DNA of 64,000 bases from Pseudobdellovibrionaceae bacterium. Its GTDB lineage: Bacteria; Bdellovibrionota; FAC87; UBA2466; JACKAF01. Location of the stretch: contig JACKAF010000001.1 in the NCBI GenBank assembly GCA_020635235.1, positions 372,001-436,000 of the forward strand, read 5' to 3'. The notes under the pieces are model-generated. The model made no database searches and was not told the origin of the DNA. It was given only the letters and a program-made list of their open reading frames with translations. The position numbers and the translations under genes are program-made. Positions within the stretch are counted from its first letter, which is position 1; every line of letters starts with the position of its first letter. Shown here piece by piece: positions 51,007 to 60,099 of the stretch.

Positions 51007-54000
51007 GATGAGTACTCATAGGATAACCAGATTATTCTTTATTTTCAATACTTTACTTGCGCTTTGGTCTTGTGAAAGTTTTGCCGAAAGATATACTGTA
51101 AACAGACACACCTCTAACTCCGTCTTCTCCCTAGGGACTGAAAATTCCGTGCAACTTTTGAGGAAATGGCTAAAACCCACATTGCCCAAGGCCTTTGCGG
51201 TATCCGCATTGGCAGTGGTGTACGCCTGGGTTGATTCTACCTCGACGCCAGAAATCCCCAAAGTTCGAAAGGCGGCTGCGCCGGTGGCCCAAGTAGCCCA
51301 GCCGGCGGCCCCGGCTTCGGATCTCTTCGTGGACCCCGTGAAGCCAGCCTCCCCGAAACCTTCAATCGCCAAGCCCGCGAAGAAGAAGATTGTCCGTCGG
51401 AAACACAAAAAAATTCCTCGCAGGGCCGAGGCAAAAGTGAAGCCTAAGCGCGCTTCCCAAAGAAAAGCCCCAGTGCTCATTACAAAGAAGCGTTTTGTGC
51501 CGGCGGCAGCTCTTGCAGAGCTTGTGGAAAACGAGCTTCTCAGTGATTCGGCGTTGCCCTCACTCGCTGCACTAAACGTGACGGGTCCCCTTGATACGAT
51601 TCTCGACGAAGCCTTGGACGAGACGCCGCGCACGCCACTCTTTCACAAGGACCAAATGGTGGCTTCCGCAGAAATGGATGCTGACTTTTGGTTGGAAGAC
51701 TCTATCCCGACTTACCGCCCGGTGCAGCTCGCTGTGATGTCCAAACTTGTTGGGCAGAATTTTGAAGAGAACAAAGCGACTTTGAAGGCCGCGAAAGAAG
51801 AAGCCGCGGAAATTGTCTCCATCGAAGCTCCTCCTTTCGTTGAGCCGACCGAGCCCAAGCTTGTAAAACCTGCTGTTGTTGAAGTGGCGAAGGCTCCGGC
51901 CCCGAAGAATGAAAGCAAGCCCGCAATCGTGGCTAAGGCGAAGCGAGAGCCCGTCCCGGTGGCTGCCCCGACCCACGAAGCCGAAGAGGCGAAGAACGAG
52001 GTCCCTAAGGCCGTGGTAGAGGCGCGCGAGGCGCCGCCACAGCCCATTGAGAATCTTACTGCAGTCGAAGCTGCTATCGAGCCGCCGCCTGCCGCTTTGG
52101 TAGAGTCTCCTACCCTCGTGGAAGCCGCCGAGGCAGAAATTTCCGATTCAGAAAAAAACCAACTAGTAGCAGCGGCGGAACCCGAATTGGATAGCCAAGA
52201 TGTGACTACTCAAGCTGCGCCTCTTCCCGCGCCGGTTTTGGCTACTCCCGCGCTCCCCGTTCCGGTACCAGTTGCAAGCCCCAGAAAAGAACTGGTCCCG
52301 CCAGCAAAAGCTGCCCCCGAAGAACGCGCCGTCGAAGCGCCGACAGTCGCTGCACCTCTTGCCAAGCTTTCCCGTTCCGTGGCGCCACAAAAATCGGAGG
52401 CCGCCACCAAATCGGGAAAAACAGGTGTAATCGACGGGAAACTGGAAGGCCGTTTCCGAGTCGGACCGCGCCTGGAACGTTGGCTGCGAGAACAGGGGCA
52501 CGCGGAAATTCTGCTTCACCCGACCGGCAGCCGCGACCCTCAGGATAATGTGCATTTGGGGACCATCCACGCGGGAGAGAATTTCCAATTGGCGCGCCAA
52601 GACTTGGTGGGGGAATACCGATTACACGCCAGATTTTTCTCCAGAAAAAGTAGCTCGCTGCGCGCGGATGTCGCCTACCCGGAACCGATTGCTGCCGACA
52701 ATTACAAGGCGCTCATCGATTTTTACGTGTCCGACAAAGAGTTCATGAAGGCACGCACCCGCCGCAAGCAAAGCGGATCGAGTGCGAGCGTGATTACCAT
52801 CCCTGTTTTTGAGACCGCTGGCGGGAGCGAGGAAGATCCGCTGCGAGGCGATTTCCGCACTCCACGCCCTATTCCGAAAGCGCGTGTTACGGTGCTTGGC
52901 TTTGAAGACTGGGGAGTTTTTGAATCGGATGCGAACGGGAATGTTCGAATATCGAATGTCCCCTCTCGCTCAGAACTACTCATCCGTTCCGAAGCCGACG
53001 GGTTTATGCCGACGATGAAGCTAGTAAATGTTGCTGATAGCGGCACGCATGTACCCATTTATATGCTTTCTCAGTCGAAGCTCCCGGCTATCCGCTACTA
53101 CACGCAAACGGAGCAGCAGAAAGACAAGGCCCTCGTGTTGGGACGAAGTTTTGACCCGGCCTCGCGAACGCCGCTTGCGGGCGAGTCCCTCAAGCTTTCT
53201 TTCCGTAAGGGAGACGCGCTCTATTTTTCGGAGTACCAGTCTGAGGATGCTGCCAAACTTGGAATTTTTAACGCTTGGACCGCGATGTTTTTAGGTGCGA
53301 TCCCGGATCTTGCCCTGAAGGCGACAACCGATCTCGGGCTCTTTGCCTTTATGAACGTGTCGGGATCTTACCGAGCGTTGCTACGGCCAGAAAAAAGAGC
53401 GCTCTTTACGTACCTCTATCCAGGTCACCTGAACTATTTTGAGTTTGGCCGGGGCGGTAACGGCGTTCTAAATGGCAAATTGGTCGATCCTTTTGGTGGC
53501 AAAATTCCCGAAGCCCGTATCCGTATCGTTGGGGACAAATCCTATGAAGTCTTTACCGATGCGAACAATCGTTTTCGAATTGAGGGCCTAGACTACTCAG
53601 GCCAGATCACATTAGAGATAGAGGCCCCAGGTTACCCGACCATGTGGCAGGATGTTGCTTTTAATCCGGCAGACTCGGAGCGCGAGTTTGAATTCTACAT
53701 TCTGGAGAATGATCTGGTCGAAGAGACCGCCCGTAGGGCGAAGGTCAAACGCCAGCCTTCCGCTGGTGCCCTTGTGGGTGGGGCGGAAACGTCGTTCTTC
53801 CGAGGAGGGACCGGCTGCGTTCGTGTTACTTTGGAAGATTTGAACGGAAATCTGGTTTCGGCAGAGCAAGGCCCTTTCCCTTTTGGGGCCGAGGGCCAGA
53901 TGAAAAACGAAAAGCTTTGTCTTACCCAGGCGAGTCCGGGTTTTGTTTACTTCAACCTTCCCCTTGGGCAGTACCGCCAAAAATTCCTAGCAGAAGATGG

Positions 54001-54064
54001 TTCTCTCCTCAGAACGCACGTCCGCAACATTGGTACCAAGAGCGTTTCCATTTCAGTAAATTAG
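51005..54064 (+). CDS. Very large secreted protein with carboxypeptidase-regulatory-like domains
   Basis: 1019 residues from ATG 51005 (ATG 51008 has a better spaced ribosome site; 50984 is also in frame). A signal peptide ends near ESFA. Residues ~90-500 are Ala/Pro/Glu/Val-rich with basic patches such as KPAKKKIVRRKHKKIPRR. The C-terminal ~520 residues have several beta-sandwich units; GKLVDPFGGKIPEARIRIVG and DANNRFRIEGL match carboxypeptidase regulatory-like (CarboxypepD_reg) folds, and a second copy is IPKARVTVLGFEDWGVFESD. It is probably a surface or envelope-spanning adhesin or scaffold. No enzyme motif was seen. It ends one base before the convergent transglycosylase. Confidence 0.75.
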   Translation: MMSTHRITRLFFIFNTLLALWSCESFAERYTVNRHTSNSVFSLGTENSVQLLRKWLKPTLPKAFAVSALAVVYAWVDSTSTPEIPKVRKAAAPVAQVAQPAAPASDLFVDPVKPASPKPSIAKPAKKKIVRRKHKKIPRRAEAKVKPKRASQRKAPVLITKKRFVPAAALAELVENELLSDSALPSLAALNVTGPLDTILDEALDETPRTPLFHKDQMVASAEMDADFWLEDSIPTYRPVQLAVMSKLVGQNFEENKATLKAAKEEAAEIVSIEAPPFVEPTEPKLVKPAVVEVAKAPAPKNESKPAIVAKAKREPVPVAAPTHEAEEAKNEVPKAVVEAREAPPQPIENLTAVEAAIEPPPAALVESPTLVEAAEAEISDSEKNQLVAAAEPELDSQDVTTQAAPLPAPVLATPALPVPVPVASPRKELVPPAKAAPEERAVEAPTVAAPLAKLSRSVAPQKSEAATKSGKTGVIDGKLEGRFRVGPRLERWLREQGHAEILLHPTGSRDPQDNVHLGTIHAGENFQLARQDLVGEYRLHARFFSRKSSSLRADVAYPEPIAADNYKALIDFYVSDKEFMKARTRRKQSGSSASVITIPVFETAGGSEEDPLRGDFRTPRPIPKARVTVLGFEDWGVFESDANGNVRISNVPSRSELLIRSEADGFMPTMKLVNVADSGTHVPIYMLSQSKLPAIRYYTQTEQQKDKALVLGRSFDPASRTPLAGESLKLSFRKGDALYFSEYQSEDAAKLGIFNAWTAMFLGAIPDLALKATTDLGLFAFMNVSGSYRALLRPEKRALFTYLYPGHLNYFEFGRGGNGVLNGKLVDPFGGKIPEARIRIVGDKSYEVFTDANNRFRIEGLDYSGQITLEIEAPGYPTMWQDVAFNPADSEREFEFYILENDLVEETARRAKVKRQPSAGALVGGAETSFFRGGTGCVRVTLEDLNGNLVSAEQGPFPFGAEGQMKNEKLCLTQASPGFVYFNLPLGQYRQKFLAEDGSLLRTHVRNIGTKSVSISVN

Positions 54065-54065
54065 C

Positions 54066-55331
54066 TTAGCGAACCTGACAGAGTTCTTCATCGAAAGGGG
54101 CTAGGTGCTTGTAAACCTTCGCGACGTCGTCCGGCGAAATTTCCAGACTAAAAATTTTCTCTTTGTAGGCTTCGACCAAAGTTGCTGCCAACAATTCTGA
54201 GTAAAAGTTCCTGCCGGCAAAACCGAGTCCTTCGGTTCCCATTTTTGAGTAGAGCTGCTCGTAGCTTTTTGCCTTGTACTCCTTGAGTAACTTGCCCAGA
54301 GTCCCAACACCGGAATTATAGGCCGTGACGGTCGTTCCCCAATCAGGAAGTACCTTCCGATAGTTTCTTAGAAGCCGAGCCGCCGCTTTGGTTTGAAGAA
54401 TCGGATCGCGCCACCGCTTCTTGTCCGTTCGGTGAATAAGCTCTTTAGCGGTACTGGGCATGATCTGCCACAGACCTGTCGCTCCTACTTTCGAATAAGC
54501 CGCTGGGTTGAAGCTCGATTCTACAAAAGGAATGCGCGCCAATGGGAGTGGCAGTTTGTAGTCTTTGAAAACGGACTCAATGTGGGTCATGAGCTTTTGG
54601 GATCTGAGAATTCCCATCTGGAACTTGTCTTTCTGTCCGGTCTGCGTCCTCAGCGACTCTTTGAGTTCATAAATTCTTGAGAAGAGCCCCAAGGACTTCA
54701 AATAGGATCGTAGTGGAGCGCTTTCATCGGGGAGGTGGGGGCTTTGCGCGGATTCATACTGCGCGTTTTCCAAAAGGCTCCCGAGGTGGTCCAAAATTTC
54801 TTTTTCAATGCGACGGCTTTTCTTGTGCGCAATAATGGGGCTGCGGCGGTATTTTTGGTAGAGCGGCCGCAAGTCAATGTAGCCGTACACGATACCGACG
54901 TCGTCTCTGTCGTGAACAATCCTAATGCGGCTGTCGTACCTAGCGTAAACGTCCATCCAAAAAAGCACCCGACTCGACAAAACGGACGGGACGGAGAATA
55001 GGTTGTCTACTCGATCCTCCGGGTCACTGATGATCTGGTGGATGTCGGCGAAGGTCTTCGAGAGTTTCTGATCCGACTCGTCGGGAGTTTCCATAATGTG
55101 GTCCCAGAACGACTGGCTTCCCCACCTGGGATAAAAGTAGTTCCAAGAAGCGTCTTTCTTTCTAAATGACGGAAAGTCTCCCGATTCCTGTAGCTCGCCC
55201 ACGTATATGGCTACTCCGCCGATACAAAGCAGTAGGAAACCTAGCCCTAGGTAAATTAGAGACAGCCTTCTTAGGTTGTCGCGCAAGCGTTCCCTGGTAA
55301 AAGGCTTCGGTTTTGTGTTCTTACGCTTCAT
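54066..55331 (-). CDS. Membrane-anchored lytic transglycosylase (SLT domain)
   Basis: 421 residues. One membrane helix at about 23-44 follows a basic N-terminus. The SLT domain is at the C-terminal half: catalytic Glu271 in FVESSFNP, then GATGLWQIMPSTAKEL and TTVTAYNSGVG. It cleaves the MurNAc-GlcNAc bond forming 1,6-anhydroMurNAc. MltD-like, but without LysM repeats. The product feeds the recycling pathway in which AmgK/MurU act. It is convergent with the giant secreted protein (1-nt gap). Confidence 0.9.
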   Translation of the reverse strand: MKRKNTKPKPFTRERLRDNLRRLSLIYLGLGFLLLCIGGVAIYVGELQESGDFPSFRKKDASWNYFYPRWGSQSFWDHIMETPDESDQKLSKTFADIHQIISDPEDRVDNLFSVPSVLSSRVLFWMDVYARYDSRIRIVHDRDDVGIVYGYIDLRPLYQKYRRSPIIAHKKSRRIEKEILDHLGSLLENAQYESAQSPHLPDESAPLRSYLKSLGLFSRIYELKESLRTQTGQKDKFQMGILRSQKLMTHIESVFKDYKLPLPLARIPFVESSFNPAAYSKVGATGLWQIMPSTAKELIHRTDKKRWRDPILQTKAAARLLRNYRKVLPDWGTTVTAYNSGVGTLGKLLKEYKAKSYEQLYSKMGTEGLGFAGRNFYSELLAATLVEAYKEKIFSLEISPDDVAKVYKHLAPFDEELCQVR

Positions 55332-55470
55332 CTATGTGAGCGCCCTTTTTTGTCACCGCTATACAGCTTGTTTACATTCGGCGGGCCTCGTATCAGGAAC
55401 TTAGCCCTCTTCGACCCTTAATAGAGCAAATTGAAGGCCAAAAAATCAGGCCGGGAGAGGGGCTAAACCC

Positions 55471-56712
55471 CTAAATTGTATTTGGAATCAAGTCGTAGCG
55501 ACGGAGCTCGGACATGGCGCGCTTGTAACCGATATTTACCACACGCTGGAGCGCGGCCGGAGCCAATGTAAAGTGGTCTCCAAAGAACATTTCACGATCT
55601 TTGGGCTCGGGATGAATGAAGATGTAGTTGAGTTTTCCTTTGAAATCCAGGCGATCCTGCAGGAGCTGCGAGAGTTCGTGCAGGTCTTCTTCTGGATATT
55701 TTTTCGAGGCAAAAAACTCCTGAACCGTTTGCAGTGCCAGACTCTTGTTCTCGTGAGCCTTTTTCGCGCCGTAAACTTTTTGCTCGATACTCTGGTAAAT
55801 TGTTTGAATAAGTATCGCGGGCAAACCGTAGAAGTACAGGGATCCGATCTTTTCACTAAAGTGGTAGGGCTGGTGCGTGTAGGAGCAAATAATCAGGTCT
55901 GCCCCATTTTCTTTTGCCACATGAGTGGAGAGAGTTTCTCTAATCTCACCGTCAATGTAGTAACGATCCTTGCTGCCTTCGTGTGGTATCAAATGAGGCG
56001 CGAAAATCGGAGGTAAAGACATGGATCCGGCAACAGCGTCTGAGATCTTAGCGAAAGAAGCGTATTGGCAGTACTCATCGGTGCTTTTGTCGGTGGCGTA
56101 GCGACAGAAAATTATCTTTCGCGAGTGGTCTAGTTGGGTTCCGACCACAAAGAGGTTTGCTTTTAACTCGTGGAAGTACTCCGTAGGCAGGACGTGATTC
56201 TGGAGGTACTCCGCAAGCCCCTTGGTGGTGAATATTCCGGGCAGTCGTAAATTCCGCAGGACAAGGGACTCCATTGTTCTTGCAAACAAAGGACTTTTTT
56301 TGAAACTTTCGATAATGGCTGAAGGGCTCGGCCACTTCGGGGTCAGGACGTCTTTGTATTGAATCCTGGGAAGCTCCCGAAAGATACCAGGGGCCTTGAA
56401 CTCCGAATCTTCGCTGAAGGAGTTAATAAGCGATTCGACGCTGATCCCAGCTGCGAGCATCGTGACGATCAACGCGCCGGCACTGGAACCCACGTAGGTG
56501 TCAATTTGATGTGGGTGGTATTTAGGCGCTGGAAAAGCGCAGCTGTCTCTCGGCACTGGTGATTCGACCTTACCGCCAACAAACGAAAAGCCCTTGTCCC
56601 GCAATGCAAGACAAACACCGACATGGAACGCGGCTGCCTTGGTGGCGCCACCGCTGAATACCAGAGCGGCCTTGGAGAACTCGACTTTGGTTCTAAATTT
56701 AGTTTTGGGCAT
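55471..56712 (-). CDS. Patatin-like phospholipase
   Basis: 413 residues without a signal peptide. The oxyanion motif SGGATKAAAFHVG and the nucleophile elbow GSSAG (Ser77) are present. The catalytic Asp is Asp254 in YYIDGEIRET; the usual third residue of DGG/DGA is Glu here. The enzyme would hydrolyse phospholipids or other acyl esters. It overlaps the murB start by 14 nt, so it is likely the last gene of the mur operon. Substrate and location unknown. Confidence 0.88.
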   Translation of the reverse strand: MPKTKFRTKVEFSKAALVFSGGATKAAAFHVGVCLALRDKGFSFVGGKVESPVPRDSCAFPAPKYHPHQIDTYVGSSAGALIVTMLAAGISVESLINSFSEDSEFKAPGIFRELPRIQYKDVLTPKWPSPSAIIESFKKSPLFARTMESLVLRNLRLPGIFTTKGLAEYLQNHVLPTEYFHELKANLFVVGTQLDHSRKIIFCRYATDKSTDEYCQYASFAKISDAVAGSMSLPPIFAPHLIPHEGSKDRYYIDGEIRETLSTHVAKENGADLIICSYTHQPYHFSEKIGSLYFYGLPAILIQTIYQSIEQKVYGAKKAHENKSLALQTVQEFFASKKYPEEDLHELSQLLQDRLDFKGKLNYIFIHPEPKDREMFFGDHFTLAPAALQRVVNIGYKRAMSELRRYDLIPNTI

Positions 56713-57661
56713 AGGGCTCTTCCCCTACGACGACAACTTCACACTCTAACTGGACACCGAACTTAGAGTATACCTCGGATTGGACCATTTGGATAAGGTC
56801 CAGGATATCAGAAGCGCGCGCGCGATCTTTGTTCAGAATGAAATTCGCATGTTTGTTGGAGATCTCGGCACCCCCGCTGCGGCGCCCTTTTAGGCCCGCT
56901 TTTTCGACGAGTCGGCCTGCGGAAAAACCTTCTGGATTCTTGAACGTCGAACCACAACTGGGATAGTCCAGCGGTTGTTTGGCGGCGCGCTCTTCAATGA
57001 TGCGCTCCACTTCGGCTCGCATTTCGGCTGGATCCGCGTCGGGAAGCGAGAAATCTACCCACGCTACGAGTGTCTTGGCCGTGATGTGCGATTGGTGTCG
57101 GTAGCCAAAATGAAGTTCATTACGGGCGTACTCTCTGCCGCCGGCCTCAAAATCAAACAGCCGCAAACGGGTCAAAATATCCCCGTAGCACCCATATTTG
57201 GTGCCGGCGTTCATAAAGATGCCTCCCCCGATGGTGCCCGGCACCCCGGAACTAAAGACCAGACCGCCGTAACCTCGCTCTACCGCCCAATTCAAGAGCG
57301 TCGGCTTTTCGACGCCCCCTCCGCAGCGGATCTTCGTGCACCCATCTTCTTTGCCAAGAATTTGGATGTCCGTGAAGGTGTCCCTAATAGACAGTACGAT
57401 GCCGCGGATGCCTCCGTCGCGCACGAGCAGATTGGTACCGGTACCAATGGTGGTGATCGGCAAGGAGTGTTCGCGGCTAATATGGGCTATCCACGATAAC
57501 TCGTCTTCGGTTTTGGGGAAGACCAGAACGTCAGCCGGGCCCCCAACGCCATACGCGACATAGGGCGCAAGTGGCTCATCGAAGCGGGCTCGATTTCCGA
57601 AGCGTTCGTTGAACTGTTTTCTCAGATCGGATGAAATTTTAGAAGAGCTCGCGATAGACAC
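56699..57661 (-). CDS. murB: UDP-N-acetylenolpyruvoylglucosamine reductase
   Basis: 320 residues, usual length for the type II enzyme. The FAD-binding GTGTNLLVRDGGI and GVPGTIGGGIFMNAG, the catalytic Ser in YPSCGSTFKNP and the C-terminal Glu in ECEVVVVG are all present. It reduces the enolpyruvyl group to make UDP-MurNAc. It overlaps murC by 23 nt and the patatin by 14 nt. Confidence 0.96.
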   Translation of the reverse strand: MSIASSSKISSDLRKQFNERFGNRARFDEPLAPYVAYGVGGPADVLVFPKTEDELSWIAHISREHSLPITTIGTGTNLLVRDGGIRGIVLSIRDTFTDIQILGKEDGCTKIRCGGGVEKPTLLNWAVERGYGGLVFSSGVPGTIGGGIFMNAGTKYGCYGDILTRLRLFDFEAGGREYARNELHFGYRHQSHITAKTLVAWVDFSLPDADPAEMRAEVERIIEERAAKQPLDYPSCGSTFKNPEGFSAGRLVEKAGLKGRRSGGAEISNKHANFILNKDRARASDILDLIQMVQSEVYSKFGVQLECEVVVVGEEPYAQN

Positions 57662-58997
57662 TAGGGATATCTCCGGCTCCTAAAGTAAGAATGACATCAC
57701 CCGCCTGGCTCTGTGCGCTCAAGCAGGCGATCCCATCTAGCGGGGATTTTACATAACTGGCCTGGGTTATCCCGCGGCGGTGCATGTTTTCGACCAGAAG
57801 TTCGGCGTGCAGGCCCTGCGCATTCACCTCGCCGGCGGCATAAATATCTGTGACACAGACGGCATCCGAATCCTTGAAGCACTCGCTAAATTCATCGAAC
57901 AAGTCCTCCACGCGAGAAAAGCGGTGGGGTTGAAAAACAGCTCGAATCTTTGCGCCCGGAAAACGCTCCCGGGCCGCGGCGAGTGTCATTCGGATTTCAG
58001 TGGGGTGGTGAGCATAATCGTCGATAAAGAGCACGCCATCGCGTTTCCCTTTTTCTTGAAATCTACGTTGGACACCCGTGTACGCGTACAAGGCTTCGCT
58101 GCTGACGCTGCGAGGGATAGCCAGTTCATCCGCGACGGCGAGCGCTGCTAAGGCATTATACAAATTGTGAATACCGGGGACTCGCAACTTTAGGCGCTGT
58201 TCTCCGTTTCCAATTCGAATCAAAGATTCCGTTCCGCCCGGCGTGACGCTGTACTGGCGAATGCAATAATCGTTTTTGGGCTTCTTACCGAAGGTAACTT
58301 TTCGGCGTGTAACGCGGCGACGAAGCAACTGCAAGTAAGGGTCGTCGCCATTAAACACAGACAATCCGTAAAACGGAACCTTGTTCAGAAAGGAAAGAAA
58401 GGATCGTTTGAGCTTGCGCATGGTTTGGTAATATTCCATGTGCTCCCGATCCATATTGGTAACAACAGCGATAGAGGGGGCCAATTTATTGAATGAGCCA
58501 TCGCTTTCGTCTGCTTCCGTCACGAGAAATTTTCCCATTCCCATGCGGGCGTTCGTACCGCCGATGTTGTCCATCCGACCACCTACAATAATAGTCGGGT
58601 CGAGTTCCGCTTGTAGCAGGATTAAAGCGATCATTGAGGTTGTCGTCGTCTTGCCGTGAGCGCCGGCGACCGCAATGCCGTGCTTTAGACGCATCAACTC
58701 CGCGAGCATTTCGGCTCGGCGAATGGTAGGAAGTCCCAGTTCACGTGCGTAGCTGAGCTCCGGATTGTTTGGGCCAACGGCACTGGAGTAAACGACGAGT
58801 TCGGCACCGACCACGTTTTCAGCCTGGTGGCCAAGAAAAACCTGAATTCCCAGCGAGCGTAGCCGGCGAACGGTATCGCTTTCGCGTAAGTCCGAGCCGG
58901 TTACCGTGTAACCATGCGTTTGCAGAAGTTCCGCGATGCCGCTGACACCGATCCCACCGATACCGATGAGATGGATACGATGGATTTTATTGTACAT
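57639..58997 (-). CDS. murC: UDP-N-acetylmuramate-L-alanine ligase
   Basis: 452 residues. GIGGIGVSGIAELL at the N-terminus, the ATP-binding GAHGKTTTTSM and the central DDYAHHPTEI are diagnostic for MurC. It adds L-Ala to UDP-MurNAc, including UDP-MurNAc made by AmgK/MurU salvage. It overlaps murG by 11 nt and murB by 23 nt. Confidence 0.97.
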   Translation of the reverse strand: MYNKIHRIHLIGIGGIGVSGIAELLQTHGYTVTGSDLRESDTVRRLRSLGIQVFLGHQAENVVGAELVVYSSAVGPNNPELSYARELGLPTIRRAEMLAELMRLKHGIAVAGAHGKTTTTSMIALILLQAELDPTIIVGGRMDNIGGTNARMGMGKFLVTEADESDGSFNKLAPSIAVVTNMDREHMEYYQTMRKLKRSFLSFLNKVPFYGLSVFNGDDPYLQLLRRRVTRRKVTFGKKPKNDYCIRQYSVTPGGTESLIRIGNGEQRLKLRVPGIHNLYNALAALAVADELAIPRSVSSEALYAYTGVQRRFQEKGKRDGVLFIDDYAHHPTEIRMTLAAARERFPGAKIRAVFQPHRFSRVEDLFDEFSECFKDSDAVCVTDIYAAGEVNAQGLHAELLVENMHRRGITQASYVKSPLDGIACLSAQSQAGDVILTLGAGDIPSVYRELF

Positions 58998-60096
58998 TGC
59001 GCGGCTGCTCCTTCGCGTTTGCCACAGTTCCCACTAAGTGGTCGCCGATGGTAGCAAGAGCGTCGAAGGCTCGCAACTGAGAATAGTTTTTCACCATGTT
59101 TTCATGGACTTGCGGATTCATCGCCGCCTCCAAAGCTGCCCAAAACCTAGCTTCGAAGTTTTCGCCCTGCTCGACCACTTTGCCTACCCCCGCCTCTTCG
59201 AGCAGGTAGGCATTGGCCGTTTGATCGTTTTGTCCCTTGCGAGGGTACGGGACTAGGATCGCCGGCCGGCGTGCGGCGATGAGTTCCGAAATCGTCAAGG
59301 CTCCGGAGCGGCTGATGACCAGTGAAGCTTTTTGGTAGCAGCTAGCCATGTCGTCTATGAATGGCACTACTTCCACCTTGTCATACTGGAGTGGGTAAAG
59401 CGCGCGAACTCGCTCGTAGTCCGCGGCGCCGGTTTGGTGAATAATTTTTAGCTCTGGGCATTTCTCATAAATTTTAGGCAGAAGCTCCACAATGGCGGAG
59501 TTGATGGCACGCGCTCCCTGACTCCCACCAAAGACAAACAAACAGGGAGGGCTCCAAGAGGCTGGTTGAAAAGGGGCCTGGGCAATCTCCTTTCGAACTG
59601 GGTTGCCGCTCACCAGCGACTTACCTTTTGGAAAATAGGATTTGGCTTTCTCAAAGCCCAAAAAAACGCGCTTCGCAAATTTCCCTAAAAAACGATTGGC
59701 GATGCCCACCGAAGCGTTCTGCTCTTGCAGGTATAAAGGAATTCCAGTGATAAAGCTTGCTACCCCCACCGGGACAGACACGTAACCGCCCACACCGATG
59801 ACGGCTTTCGGCCTTTTTCGCAAAAGCAAAGTGGCAGATTTTAGGCAGGAAATTCCGAGCGTGAATATTCCCAATAGAATTCCAAGGGGATTTTTGTTCT
59901 TAACCTGAATGGATCGCATGGGGACGAAGTCGTAACCGCGCGAGGGAACGATCCTGGATTCCATGCTATTCGGGCCGCCTACATAAAGAATGCGGCACCC
60001 ACGGGATTTTAATTCGTCGGCGATCGCCAGAGCTGGGAAAATGTGGCCGCCGGTTCCACCGCCGGTGATGACAATCAGGTCGCCTTTTTGTGGCAT
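58987..60096 (-). CDS. murG: UDP-GlcNAc:lipid-linked MurNAc-pentapeptide transferase
   Basis: 369 residues, GT-B fold. The G-loops are GGTGGHIFPALAIADEL and GGSQGARAIN, with the donor-binding RSGALTISELIAARRPAILVP (in two parts). It makes lipid II at the inner face of the membrane. It lies 3 nt after ftsW and overlaps murC. Confidence 0.96.
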   Translation of the reverse strand: MPQKGDLIVITGGGTGGHIFPALAIADELKSRGCRILYVGGPNSMESRIVPSRGYDFVPMRSIQVKNKNPLGILLGIFTLGISCLKSATLLLRKRPKAVIGVGGYVSVPVGVASFITGIPLYLQEQNASVGIANRFLGKFAKRVFLGFEKAKSYFPKGKSLVSGNPVRKEIAQAPFQPASWSPPCLFVFGGSQGARAINSAIVELLPKIYEKCPELKIIHQTGAADYERVRALYPLQYDKVEVVPFIDDMASCYQKASLVISRSGALTISELIAARRPAILVPYPRKGQNDQTANAYLLEEAGVGKVVEQGENFEARFWAALEAAMNPQVHENMVKNYSQLRAFDALATIGDHLVGTVANAKEQPRNVQ

Positions 60097-60099
60097 ACG

